The notes below the pieces were generated by a model. It was not told the origin of the DNA, made no database searches, and was given only the letters and a program-made list of their open reading frames with translations. A DNA stretch of 28,088 nucleotides from NCBI GenBank assembly GCA_944386395.1, contig CALXAZ010000109.1, forward strand, positions 1 to 28,088, in the 5' to 3' direction. The stretch's first letter is position 1; each line of letters begins with the position of its first letter. Of this stretch, positions 1 through 8,334 are shown one piece after another. Made by a program: the position numbers and the translations under genes. The DNA comes from an uncultured Clostridia bacterium. Its GTDB lineage: Bacteria > Bacillota > Clostridia > Oscillospirales > JAAYOS01.

Positions 1-1
1 A

Positions 2-2125
2 GTATTCAGCAAAATAGGCTCTGTTATGCTTTTGATAGGGCTGGGAATTTTCCTTAGCCTTGTGGCTTTCAATATATCACCAATAAAAATTTATGAATAC
101 TTTGCTAACCGTGAACGTCCACAATATGAGCGTGTGCAGCCTGCAAAAAAAGAAAGACCGAAGGTAGAACAGGAAGAAAAAGATAACTTGCCTGCAAAAA
201 GTCAGCGTAGGGCAGTAATAGATATACCGATGGATGACAAGGCGGAGCCAGGTCCACAGAGAGAAAAAACAGAAAGGAAAAGTATGCTGCGTAAGCGCTC
301 TGCTGGTATCAAGACGCCTGCGGAGGCTCTGTTAGGGGTGTCAGAGCATGATGAGGAGGAGCGGACACCGCCGGGCAATGGGATAGAGGAAGAAAAGGAA
401 GTGCCTGTTGGACCAGAGGTGCCTCCATTCGTTGAGGGGGAGGTCATACCTCTGCATACCACAGAGAGTTCTGCCGGTGTGGTGAGAAACGGCGGAAAAG
501 AGGAACTGAAAGGGAAAAGTGCGGAGGTAGTCGTGCCTACTGAGAAGGATAATGCAGGCGCGGAGAACTCTGAGGGAGGTAATGTTGAGGGTGAAAATAG
601 TGAGCAGCCGCAGGAGGATGTTGCGGCTGCAATAGAGGAAGCTGTTCGTGTAGGAAAGGAAGAGGGATATGCTTATCCTCCTGTGGCCCTGTTGACTGAT
701 TATCGGGGGAAGGCAGATCCGGAAAATACAGAGGAGCTCAAGGCGAATGCTGTGCGCTTGACAGAGGCAATAAAGAGCTTTGGAATAGATGTGCGCATTA
801 TCAATGTCACAAAGGGACCGAGTGTTACGAGGTATGAGCTTGAGATGGACAAGGGCGTGAAACTTACGAGACTCACGGGGCTTGCGGATGACATTGCGTT
901 GGCGCTGGGGGCATCGGGAGTGCGAATTGCGCCGATACCTGACAAAGTTGCGGTGGTTGGGATAGAAGTTCCGAACAAGACTGTCTCTACCGTGTATGTG
1001 CGCGAGGTGATAGAATCAAGCGCGTTTACATGCAGCAAAAGCAAGGTTTCATTTGCGATTGGAAAGGATATAAGTGGAGAGTGTGTTGTTGGCGATATAT
1101 CGCGTTTGCCGCATCTTCTTATCGCAGGCACTACAGGTTCGGGAAAATCGGTCTGCATGAACTCACTGATAATAAGCCTGCTGTATAAATCCTCGCCCCA
1201 GGAGGTGCGGCTGATAATGGTGGACCCGAAGATGGTAGAGCTCAACATATATAACGGAATACCTCATCTGCTGATACCTGTTGTAACCGATCCAAAGAAG
1301 GCATCGGGCGCACTGCAATGGGCAGTAAGCGAGATGATGAAGCGCTATAAGCTATTTTCAGAGCATAATGTGCGCGATATATCTTCGTATAATCAGCTTG
1401 CAGATGGAAACGATGAGCTGGAAAAGATTCCACAGATAGTTATAGTTATAGACGAGCTTGCCGATTTGATGCTTGTGGCAGCAAAGGAAGTGGAAGAGTC
1501 GATATGTCGCGTGGCTCAGATGGGGCGGGCTGCGGGCATGCACCTTGTGATAGCCACCCAGCGCCCGTCGGCAGACGTTATCACAGGTATCATGAAGGCA
1601 AATATTCCGTCAAGGATAGCCTTTGCGGTATCATCCGGTATGGAATCCAGGATAATACTTGATACTCAGGGGGCTGAAAAACTTGTTGGAAAGGGCGATA
1701 TGCTTTATTCGATGCTCGGAGCAGGAAAGCCTGTGAGGGTGCAGGGGTGCTTTATCTCCGATGAGGAGAGAGACCGGGTAGTTGCTTTTGTTAAAAAGAC
1801 CGGGACACCGGAATATTCAGATGAGGTAATAGAGCATATAGAAAAGAGCGCCGTTGAAGGAGCGAAGGGCACGGCTTCGGGCAGCGGTGGAGAGATGGAT
1901 GAGGTGCTTATGCAGGCGGTTGAAGTTATACTTGAGACAGGTCAGGCGTCAACGTCTATGCTTCAGCGTCGGCTCAAGCTTGGCTATGCCAGAGCGGCTC
2001 GGCTTGTTGACCAGATGGAGAGCATGGGCATAGTTGGGGCGTTTGAGGGAGCAAAGCCGAGGCAAGTGCTTATCGACCGTAACCAGTGGGAAGAGATGAA
2101 GCTACAAAACCCCAAATTTCAGTAA
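2..2125 (+). CDS. ftsK: DNA translocase FtsK/SpoIIIE, 5' end cut by window edge
   Basis: ATP-driven double-stranded DNA pump that moves chromosome ends through the division or sporulation septum. The frame is open to the left edge (codons from base 2); the ATG at base 26 lies inside the last membrane helix (hydrophobic segment MLLIGLGIFLSLVAF), so the true start and the other N-terminal helices are outside the window. After the helix comes a long charged, Glu/Pro-rich linker (to about base 640), typical of the family. The motor follows: Walker A GTTGSGKS at about 1127-1150 and a Walker B-type VIVIDELADLML at about 1441-1476. The last 70 residues (from about base 1890) form the winged-helix gamma domain, with ASTSMLQRRLKLGYARA, which binds the polar KOPS/SRS sequences in known members. 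FtsK and SpoIIIE cannot be told apart from this part alone. I see no clear terminator behind it. Confidence 0.96.
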   Translation, partial: VFSKIGSVMLLIGLGIFLSLVAFNISPIKIYEYFANRERPQYERVQPAKKERPKVEQEEKDNLPAKSQRRAVIDIPMDDKAEPGPQREKTERKSMLRKRSAGIKTPAEALLGVSEHDEEERTPPGNGIEEEKEVPVGPEVPPFVEGEVIPLHTTESSAGVVRNGGKEELKGKSAEVVVPTEKDNAGAENSEGGNVEGENSEQPQEDVAAAIEEAVRVGKEEGYAYPPVALLTDYRGKADPENTEELKANAVRLTEAIKSFGIDVRIINVTKGPSVTRYELEMDKGVKLTRLTGLADDIALALGASGVRIAPIPDKVAVVGIEVPNKTVSTVYVREVIESSAFTCSKSKVSFAIGKDISGECVVGDISRLPHLLIAGTTGSGKSVCMNSLIISLLYKSSPQEVRLIMVDPKMVELNIYNGIPHLLIPVVTDPKKASGALQWAVSEMMKRYKLFSEHNVRDISSYNQLADGNDELEKIPQIVIVIDELADLMLVAAKEVEESICRVAQMGRAAGMHLVIATQRPSADVITGIMKANIPSRIAFAVSSGMESRIILDTQGAEKLVGKGDMLYSMLGAGKPVRVQGCFISDEERDRVVAFVKKTGTPEYSDEVIEHIEKSAVEGAKGTASGSGGEMDEVLMQAVEVILETGQASTSMLQRRLKLGYARAARLVDQMESMGIVGAFEGAKPRQVLIDRNQWEEMKLQNPKFQ

Positions 2126-2158
2126 AATCTAAAATAACTGTAAACTTGGTAGGGTTCA

Positions 2159-2187
2159 TTGACTTTTATCCACTTTGTTGATATATT
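2159..2187 (+). promoter_or_regulatory. sigma-A type promoter for the lipoprotein pair
   Basis: A -35 element TTGACT (2159-2164) and a -10 element TATATT (2182-2187) are separated by exactly 17 bases. They lie about 65 bases upstream of the first lipoprotein start, in the 127-base gap after ftsK. Read from sequence only. Confidence 0.7.
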
Positions 2188-2252
2188 TATGTTTGTGTAT
2201 CTGCGCTTTTAAGGGATATGCAGAGTTTGAAAAAATATGGAGGAACTGTTTT

Positions 2253-2804
2253 ATGAGTAGATTGAAGAGAGTTTCTCTTCTGTTTGTATTAATAGTAATG
2301 TTGCTGGTTGCTGCTTCGTGTGGAGAAAGTGACACAGAAACCTCTGCAGGTGTAGAGGCTGGTTTTTCTGCAGATGACCTATATCTCATGATAGATGGGG
2401 AAAAGTACACCTGCGATACGAATATAAATGATATTATTGCGGTGTTTGGAGAGGATTACGAGTACTCTGAAGCGATTTCCTGTGCATATGATGGTATGGA
2501 CAAAACCTTTATGTATGAAAATGTGGAATTCTATACATATCCACAGGGTGAAGAGGACTTTGTGCTTGAAATCTATTGTGTTGGAGGAGAAGTTTCTACA
2601 TCGAAGGGGGTCGAGATCGGAACTAGCCGGGACACAGTTATAGAGCTCTATGGTGATGGATATGAGGATACCGGCTATATTCTTACATATGAGATCCCGG
2701 CAGCAAATGCCGAGAGCGAAGGAGCATCTCTCTACTTCCAGATAGAGGACGGAAATGTAAGTGCCATTGCAATAACGGCGGAACAGCTTATTGGTGAAGA
2801 ATAG
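2253..2804 (+). CDS. small predicted lipoprotein of unknown function
   Basis: A 183-residue protein. The start at 2253 is preferred because GGAGG (2239-2243) lies 9 bases before it and the signal peptide begins there (MSRLKRVSLLFVLIVMLLVA). Upstream in-frame codons add a stretch without signal character that overlaps the promoter. The signal ends in a lipobox-like AASC, so the mature protein should be lipid-anchored on the outer face of the membrane. The rest is acidic, with two related modules: one around INDIIAVFGEDYEY and one around GVEIGTSRDTVIELYG. This G-x-x-x-G-x-S-x-x-x-V-x-x-x-Y-G pattern recurs in many small clostridial lipoproteins of unknown role. It sits 18 bases before the transglutaminase-like lipoprotein gene and is probably cotranscribed with it. 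I do not recognise a specific family. Confidence 0.85.
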   Translation: MSRLKRVSLLFVLIVMLLVAASCGESDTETSAGVEAGFSADDLYLMIDGEKYTCDTNINDIIAVFGEDYEYSEAISCAYDGMDKTFMYENVEFYTYPQGEEDFVLEIYCVGGEVSTSKGVEIGTSRDTVIELYGDGYEDTGYILTYEIPAANAESEGASLYFQIEDGNVSAIAITAEQLIGEE

Positions 2805-2822
2805 TATTCCGGGGGAAAAGGT

Positions 2823-3872
2823 ATGAAAAGGATTTTTCTGCTTGTATTTGCTGCGGTGATGCTGCTTTTGCTGGTAGCTGGATGCAGCCAGAGCTCGGGA
2901 AAGCTGTATTTTAGCGCCGATGGCACATATTACCGTGGGACAGATGGAGAAAATGTTACTGGATTTGTCGAGATAGATGATAATATGTACTTTTTCGGCG
3001 AAGATGGGAAGATGGTCAAGGAAGGCATCGTAGAATTTAACGGTGCGTACTATATGATAGAAAACGAGATAATGGTGACAGGTTGGCGCACAGTTGAAAA
3101 GGATGGATCGACACTGACATATTATTTCGGTGCTGAAGGAAGGGCTGTGACAGGGGAGCAGACTATTGAAGGCAAGCTATACAACTTTGGTGAAGATGGT
3201 GCGCTGATAGGTGGTGGGGAGCCTCCTGAAATAACAGAAAGCACGCAGGCAGACACTACCGGCTCAACGCAGGATACTGAAGCCAGCGAAACAACACAGT
3301 CCACCGAGGCGGAGACGAGCACAGAAGCAACGGAGGATGTGCAGACAGCAGGTAAGCCATCAGAGTCTCTTGCTGTAGGTCAGACTACCGGCAATGAGAG
3401 ACTGGATGATGAAGTAAAGAAAATTATAGATGAGGTCTGCGACCCCGACAAGGATGCTGTGTATAATCTGGGCGAGCTTTTTGACTGGATGGTCGAAGAG
3501 CTAAAGTATAAGTATGTCACAGTGGATCTCTCAAATGGATATACTGAGGAGCTTATCTCAGAAATAGCTGAATATCTGATAATAAACAGGCGTGGTTCAT
3601 GCGAAAATCAAGCGGCGCTGATGTGTGTATTTATCCGCAGGATGGGATATGACGCACAGGTCGTGGCAGGAGAATTTCTTTCGGACGACAAGACTGAGTG
3701 GGTGGAACATGCATGGGTAATAGCAAATATTGAAGGCGAGTATTATCACTTTGACCCGCTCTATGGGCGCAACCACACCGGAGGGCATCCGCGTACATTT
3801 TTCATGCAGAAGGATGCGGATATCGAAGATGTCCATCGCTGGGACAGGGAAGCATACCCTGCATGCGAATAG
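2823..3872 (+). CDS. lipoprotein with cell-wall-binding-like repeats and transglutaminase-like domain
   Basis: A 349-residue surface protein. It has a signal peptide with a textbook lipobox LVAGC (Cys21). Residues 28-135 carry about five Gly/aromatic repeats (for example YFFGEDGKMVKEG and YYFGAEGRAVTG) resembling CW_binding/choline-binding repeats. A Thr/Ser/Glu-rich linker follows (about 137-178). The C-terminal half is a transglutaminase-like (papain-fold) domain with a visible triad: Cys260 in RRGSCENQAA, His296 in EHAW and Asp311 in YHFDPLYG. Such domains act as proteases, amidases or crosslinking enzymes; the substrate here is unknown. The layout (anchor, repeats, linker, enzyme) suggests work on the cell wall or a surface protein. 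It lies in a two-gene unit with the preceding lipoprotein and is followed by a terminator-like hairpin before dltA. Confidence 0.88.
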   Translation: MKRIFLLVFAAVMLLLLVAGCSQSSGKLYFSADGTYYRGTDGENVTGFVEIDDNMYFFGEDGKMVKEGIVEFNGAYYMIENEIMVTGWRTVEKDGSTLTYYFGAEGRAVTGEQTIEGKLYNFGEDGALIGGGEPPEITESTQADTTGSTQDTEASETTQSTEAETSTEATEDVQTAGKPSESLAVGQTTGNERLDDEVKKIIDEVCDPDKDAVYNLGELFDWMVEELKYKYVTVDLSNGYTEELISEIAEYLIINRRGSCENQAALMCVFIRRMGYDAQVVAGEFLSDDKTEWVEHAWVIANIEGEYYHFDPLYGRNHTGGHPRTFFMQKDADIEDVHRWDREAYPACE

Positions 3873-3889
3873 AATAATTTGTTAATAGG

Positions 3890-3927
3890 CAGGTGCAGAC
3901 CGTATATGACGCGGTCTGCCCTGTTTT
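3890..3927 (+). terminator. Rho-independent terminator-like hairpin before dltA
   Basis: An 8-bp stem GCAGACCG/CGGTCTGC (3895-3902 with 3912-3919) is extended by CAGG/CCTG across a one-base bulge, with a 9-base loop, and is followed by TTTT (3924-3927). It separates the transglutaminase lipoprotein gene from dltA. With only about 20 bases between hairpin and dltA start, it could also act as a partial terminator or attenuator for dlt. Confidence 0.7.
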
Positions 3928-3950
3928 GGATGGGATAAAAGGTGACAGCT

Positions 3951-5453
3951 ATGTTTGTGCTTGAAAGTATCAAAAAATATGCCATGAGCGACAGGATAGC
4001 GCTGGTAAACCGTGAGGAAACGCTGTCCTTTGCAGAGCTCGACGCGAGGTCGGATGCTTTTGCGATGTATCTATTGGAAAGCCTTGGGGAAGATAGGACG
4101 GAAATTGTCATATATGGGCATAAGGAGACCGATATACTCCCGTGTATGTATGGAGCGCTCAAGGCAGGGCGGGGCTATGTACCGATAGATATAACCGTGC
4201 CGGTGGACAGGGTCCAGCAGATAGTAGATGATGTGCAACCGAAGGTGATAGTAGACTTCTATGGTATAGGGCTAAGGTCTGATGGGGTTATACTTTCAGC
4301 GGAGACACTTAGGGACAGGATAAGCTGTTTTTTGGGATGTGAGGTTCCGAAGGAAAACTGGATAAAAGGCGAGACCCCAGCCTACATACTTTTTACATCA
4401 GGGAGCACCGGGAAGCCAAAGGGCGTGCCGATAACTGCGGCAAATATTGAAAACCTTTATAGTGGGTTGCTGCCGTGGATGACCGGTGAAGGAGTGATAC
4501 TCAACCAGATATCATATTCGTTTGATGTGTCGGTCTGCTCGGTATATGTTGGTATGGCGCAGGGAATGACGCTCTATACGATAGATAAGCAGATGATAGA
4601 AAACCTTGGGGAGCTTTTTGAATATTTGGAGAGGTCTGGGCTGGAGACGTGGGTGTCCACACCGTCCTTTGCGGAGATATGTGTCCAGTCTGCAAAATTT
4701 AATAGCGGGCTGATGCCGAAGCTGAAAAGGTTTCTGTTTTGCGGAGAAGTATTGACGCATAAGCTCTGTGACCAGCTAGCAGAGAGGTTTCCGGAGGCAA
4801 AGGTAATAAATACATATGGACCGACAGAGGCGACGGTTCTGGTGACAGCAGTTGAGATAACTGAAAAGCTGCGTCATGACGAGCTGCAAATACCGATAGG
4901 CTATCCACTTGATGAGGTGACTTTTCGCATTGTGGACGGGGAAGGCAGGGATGTGAGCCCAGGAGAACAGGGAGAGCTGCTAATAATCAGCAAAAATGTG
5001 GGACCAGGATATTATAAACGTCCTGACTTGACCGAAAAGGTTTTCTTTAAGGACAGGGAAACCGGTAAACGCGGGTATCACACGGGAGATTCATGCTTTG
5101 AGAAAGATGGACTGTATTATTACTGCGGAAGGATGGACAATCAGATAAAGGTAAATGGTTTCCGCGTAGAAGTTGAGGATATTGAAAATAACCTTGTTAA
5201 GGTCGACAATATAGCACGTGCTGCTGTTGTGCCTGTATCAGATGGGGAGAAGGTGCAGTATCTTGCGGCATTTGTCCTGCTTGAGAAGGCGGACGGTCTG
5301 AGCTCTCTCAAACGTTCAATGCTTATAAAGGAGCGTGCGGCAGAATTTTTGCCATCATATATGATACCGCGTAGGATAACTGCGGTCGAAGCTTTTCCGC
5401 TGAACACAAACGGGAAAGTGGATAAAAAGGAGCTTGCGAAGCTGATAAAATAG
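3951..5453 (+). CDS. dltA: D-alanine--[D-alanyl carrier protein] ligase DltA
   Basis: Activates D-alanine with ATP and loads it on the phosphopantetheine arm of DltC, the first step of teichoic-acid D-alanylation; cytoplasmic. It is a 500-residue adenylate-forming enzyme, the usual DltA length. Visible motifs: the P-loop-like YILFTSGSTGKPKG (about residues 145-158), NTYGPTEATV, YHTGD, GRMDNQIKVNGFRVE, and the C-terminal catalytic Lys in NTNGKVDKKEL. The ATG at 3951 is chosen because AAGGTG (3938-3943) lies about 7 bases before it; a GTG at 3942 in the same frame would add three residues and has a weaker GGATGGGA in front. The next genes are dltB, dltC and dltD, which confirms the assignment against other acyl-adenylating families. 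A 125-base gap separates it from dltB, unusually long for this operon. Confidence 0.96.
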   Translation: MFVLESIKKYAMSDRIALVNREETLSFAELDARSDAFAMYLLESLGEDRTEIVIYGHKETDILPCMYGALKAGRGYVPIDITVPVDRVQQIVDDVQPKVIVDFYGIGLRSDGVILSAETLRDRISCFLGCEVPKENWIKGETPAYILFTSGSTGKPKGVPITAANIENLYSGLLPWMTGEGVILNQISYSFDVSVCSVYVGMAQGMTLYTIDKQMIENLGELFEYLERSGLETWVSTPSFAEICVQSAKFNSGLMPKLKRFLFCGEVLTHKLCDQLAERFPEAKVINTYGPTEATVLVTAVEITEKLRHDELQIPIGYPLDEVTFRIVDGEGRDVSPGEQGELLIISKNVGPGYYKRPDLTEKVFFKDRETGKRGYHTGDSCFEKDGLYYYCGRMDNQIKVNGFRVEVEDIENNLVKVDNIARAAVVPVSDGEKVQYLAAFVLLEKADGLSSLKRSMLIKERAAEFLPSYMIPRRITAVEAFPLNTNGKVDKKELAKLIK

Positions 5454-5496
5454 TACCAAGAGGCAGGTTCAGAAAGTTCTGCAAGTTAGGATTAGT

Positions 5497-5525
5497 TTGT
5501 AGACATATGGTTAGCGATGTATATA
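5497..5525 (+). promoter_or_regulatory. possible internal promoter between dltA and dltB
   Basis: TTGTAG (5497-5502) and TATATA (5520-5525) lie 17 bases apart in the 125-base dltA-dltB gap, which otherwise holds no gene. The region is AT-rich, so a chance match is possible. Confidence 0.35.
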
Positions 5526-5578
5526 CATATATTAAGTATTAAGTGTTTTAGAAAAGAATTGCGGATGGAGCGGTATAG

Positions 5579-6718
5579 ATGACGCCATATAATGGATTGT
5601 TATTTTTTTATATAATGGTAGCGCTGCTCCTGCCGGCAGCAGCTATTGGGCTGTGTGGCAGAAAGCTCAAATATTATGGGTTGTTTTTTACGGTGGCAAT
5701 GTTGCTGACAGCATTTGATAGTCCACAGAAACGTATCACGCTTTTGTTGTTTTACCTGTTACAGCTGCTGCTGTGCGAAGGCTATTCAAGGTTGAGAAAA
5801 AGATGCGACAGGCGGCCGGTACTGTGGCTGTTTGTCCTATTGTCGGTGGCACCGCTGGTGATAGTAAAGCTGGGCGGGATCATACCTGAACTGAATTTTA
5901 TACATATGCTTGGGATAAGTTACATGACGTTCCGTTCGGTACAGGTACTGATAGAGATATACGATGGTTTGATAACGGAGCTGAGTATATTTGATTTCAG
6001 CTATTTTCTTTTATTTTTCCCGTGTGTAAGCTCTGGACCGATAGATAGATACCGTCGGTTTGTGAAGGACACGGATATGAGATATGAGAGAGAAGAGTAT
6101 GCAGGGCTTCTAAGAAAAGGAATATGGAAGCTCATGTCCGGAGCGCTGTTCAATTTTGTGATAGGGGGACTTATATGGTCTGAATGGATAGCAAAGCTTG
6201 CGGAAAGCGGCTTTGCCGCGACCGTTTCGTATATGTATGGATATACGTTTTTCCTGTTTTTCAACTTTGCCGGATACAGCATGATGGCAATCGGGACCTC
6301 GTATATACTCGGGATACGGTTACCGGAAAACTTTAACATGCCGTTTTTGAGCCGGGATATGAAAGATTTTTGGTCGAGATGGCACATCTCGCTTTCCACA
6401 TGGCTGCGGGACTATGTGTATACGAGGTTTTGTATGGCAGCCATGAAGGGGAACTGGTATAAAGACAGGCGGACGAGCTCGTATATAGGGTATGTTATTA
6501 CGATGATGACGATGGGTCTGTGGCATGGGCTTGCCATCAACTATATAGTATATGGGGCATATCATGGAGCACTCATGTGCCTCAACGATGTGCTTGATAC
6601 GCGATGGAAGAGCTTTAAAAAACTGAAAAGGCAAAAATATGTAGAGATAATACTTGTAATAATAACATTTCATCTATTCAGCTTTGGGCTGCTGATTTTT
6701 TCAGGCAGACTATTCTGA
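5579..6718 (+). CDS. dltB: D-alanyl transfer protein DltB (MBOAT family)
   Basis: A multi-pass membrane O-acyltransferase that moves D-alanine from DltC across the membrane toward teichoic acid. It is 379 residues with many hydrophobic segments, the first at residues 8-24. MBOAT hallmarks are present: the conserved WSRWHISLSTWLRDY block (His269) and the membrane-embedded catalytic His316 in MGLWHGLAINYIVYG. The N-terminus fits DltB (MTPYNGLLFFYIM). The ribosome site GGATGGAG ends 8 bases before the ATG. Other MBOAT proteins (alginate O-acetyltransferase AlgI) share the fold, but the dltA and dltC neighbours settle the call. The dltC start follows after 22 bases. Confidence 0.96.
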   Translation: MTPYNGLLFFYIMVALLLPAAAIGLCGRKLKYYGLFFTVAMLLTAFDSPQKRITLLLFYLLQLLLCEGYSRLRKRCDRRPVLWLFVLLSVAPLVIVKLGGIIPELNFIHMLGISYMTFRSVQVLIEIYDGLITELSIFDFSYFLLFFPCVSSGPIDRYRRFVKDTDMRYEREEYAGLLRKGIWKLMSGALFNFVIGGLIWSEWIAKLAESGFAATVSYMYGYTFFLFFNFAGYSMMAIGTSYILGIRLPENFNMPFLSRDMKDFWSRWHISLSTWLRDYVYTRFCMAAMKGNWYKDRRTSSYIGYVITMMTMGLWHGLAINYIVYGAYHGALMCLNDVLDTRWKSFKKLKRQKYVEIILVIITFHLFSFGLLIFSGRLF

Positions 6719-6740
6719 TTAAAGGAAAGGATATGTTGGT

Positions 6741-6971
6741 ATGGAAGAAAAGGTACTGGCAATTTTAAATGACATCTGCGGGGCAGACGAGGGTGAGCTT
6801 GAGATGGATCTTGAGCTTTTCGACGAAGGGATACTCGATTCCTTTGGAGTAATTTCCCTGTTTGTAGAGATAGAGAAGCAGCTGGGGGTGAAATTTGAGC
6901 CGACAGAGGTAGAGCGGAGTGAAATTTCCACTCCGGCAAAGATCATCGCACAGGTAAAGCAGAGAATGTAG
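6741..6971 (+). CDS. dltC: D-alanyl carrier protein DltC
   Basis: A 76-residue acyl-carrier-type protein that carries activated D-alanine as a thioester on a phosphopantetheine group. The attachment site is Ser34 in GILDSFGVISL, the standard DSF/DSL-type motif. The protein is acidic and helical as expected (MDLELFDEGILDSFG). AAGGAAAGG at 6722-6730 is the likely ribosome site. It sits between dltB and dltD, and dltD follows almost immediately. Confidence 0.96.
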   Translation: MEEKVLAILNDICGADEGELEMDLELFDEGILDSFGVISLFVEIEKQLGVKFEPTEVERSEISTPAKIIAQVKQRM

Positions 6972-6993
6972 CATGGACAACGGAGGGGTTTTC

Positions 6994-8199
6994 TTGAGAA
7001 AACTGTTTTTTTCAGCTGTAGCAATACTTGTCTGCATTATGCTTGTTTTTCAGGCGTCGGGCATATTTATTGTGAGGACGATGCCTGAATATAAGGATGC
7101 TCTTGGCAATGACAACTATACCGAAAAGATAACCGGGCTGTATCTGCTTGAGCAGTCGGCAGACCGTGATGACAATATAATAATATACGGGTCAAGTGAG
7201 CTGAGAACATTGAATATATCTACTCACCCCGCAAACTTTTTTGCAGGCAAGCGCTGTGGATTTCAGGTAAACCTTGTAGGTCGTGGCTCCTGCCAGTCGA
7301 TAATCCACGCGATTTCGATAGCGGCATCAGGGGATGCACTTACGGGAAAGAAGATCGTGCTTATAACCTCTCCGCAGTCGTTTGTTGAAGAGGGGATAAC
7401 GCCCGATATGTTCCTTGCAAATTTTTCTGAACAGCAGTATCTTGAGCTGATGGCAGCGGAAGATATATCGGATGACATAAAAGAATATATATCAGGGCGG
7501 GTAACCGAGCTCTCCGGCAGATATGAGGAGCTAACAGGTAGCAACCCACAGAAATATACTGCCGCAGGGCAGCTTGCAGCAGGGGTAGCGAAAGATAGTG
7601 CCGCTTCGAGAATTAAAAACGTCCTGCTTACGCCTTATTATATGTTTTCAACATATCTTGCCGGCTTGAAGGATAAGCTTACTGCTAAAGAGCTTATACA
7701 GTCGGTGGACGCCGAAGCGGTAGAACCGGAACGGGATGAAAGCATAGATTGGCAGGCAGAAGAGAGCGCCGCTTTGGCTGAGGCTGTGGAGATGACGGAT
7801 AATAATGATTTTGGGATACTGAATGATTATTATAATACGTATATCGGCAGAAAGCTTATACAGCAAAAGGACAAGGACAGCGCGCTGAGCTATTCAGTGT
7901 CGCAGGAATATGATGACCTGCGGGTGTTGTTTGAAATATGCAGTCAGAAGGGGATTGAGCCACTGTTTGTACATGTTCCGCTGCATGGTGAATGGAGTGA
8001 TTATACAGGTTTTACAGCCGAGCGTCGGGCTGAGTATTATCAGAATGTAAGGGATATAGTCGCTGAGTACGGTGTGGAAATGCTTGATTTGACCGGATAC
8101 GAATATGAAGAGTATTTTTTGTGTGATATAATGCATCTTGGATGGAAGGGGTGGCTTGAAGTTGATAAAGCGCTTGTCAGATACTTTAACGGCGATTAA
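6994..8199 (+). CDS. dltD: D-alanine transfer protein DltD
   Basis: A membrane-anchored extracytoplasmic esterase-fold (SGNH-like) protein that works with DltB in the last steps of D-alanylation. A TTG start at 6994 is chosen because GGAGGGG (6982-6988) lies just upstream and the signal anchor starts there (RKLFFSAVAILVCIMLVF). An ATG at 6973, one base after dltC stops, would add seven residues but has no good ribosome site. From the TTG the protein is 401 residues. Catalytic motifs are visible: GSSEL (Ser67/Ser68, in IIIYGSSELR) and D-x-x-H (Asp378 and His381 in CDIMHLGWKG). The middle (about 190-290) is less familiar and acidic. The last 38 bases overlap the next small gene in another frame, suggesting translational coupling. 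Confidence 0.93.
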   Translation: MRKLFFSAVAILVCIMLVFQASGIFIVRTMPEYKDALGNDNYTEKITGLYLLEQSADRDDNIIIYGSSELRTLNISTHPANFFAGKRCGFQVNLVGRGSCQSIIHAISIAASGDALTGKKIVLITSPQSFVEEGITPDMFLANFSEQQYLELMAAEDISDDIKEYISGRVTELSGRYEELTGSNPQKYTAAGQLAAGVAKDSAASRIKNVLLTPYYMFSTYLAGLKDKLTAKELIQSVDAEAVEPERDESIDWQAEESAALAEAVEMTDNNDFGILNDYYNTYIGRKLIQQKDKDSALSYSVSQEYDDLRVLFEICSQKGIEPLFVHVPLHGEWSDYTGFTAERRAEYYQNVRDIVAEYGVEMLDLTGYEYEEYFLCDIMHLGWKGWLEVDKALVRYFNGD

Positions 8200-8323
8200 A
8201 AAATTTTTATATAGCCACACTGCGCTGAGAGTTATCACATATGCCGTTATTGCAGTAGCGCTGCTTTTCACATGGCTGTATTCAGACGGAGAGAGTGTTA
8301 CTTTTGTCTATAATGAGTTTTAG
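8162..8323 (+). CDS. dltX: DltX-like micropeptide
   Basis: A 53-residue single-pass membrane peptide. It has a basic N-terminus (IKRLSDTLTAIKKFLY), one helix (about VITYAVIAVALLFTWLY) and a C-terminus ending exactly in TFVYNEF. A short membrane peptide ending in F-[IV]-Y-N-E-F is the signature of DltX, which in other Firmicutes is needed for D-alanylation and whose tail works with DltB/DltD at the outer face. The TTG at 8162 is chosen because AAGGGGTGG (8146-8154) lies about 7 bases upstream; an ATG at 8138 is possible but deeper inside dltD. In the Bacillus/Staphylococcus/Lactobacillus operons I know, dltX precedes dltA, so the distal position is unusual. Family call from the tail motif and context. 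Confidence 0.88.
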   Translation: MIKRLSDTLTAIKKFLYSHTALRVITYAVIAVALLFTWLYSDGESVTFVYNEF

Positions 8324-8334
8324 GCGGTGGGGAT

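Noticed and set aside
2175..2252. 26-codon extension of the first lipoprotein
   Set aside because: It would begin inside the -35/-10 promoter and place a non-signal segment before the signal peptide.
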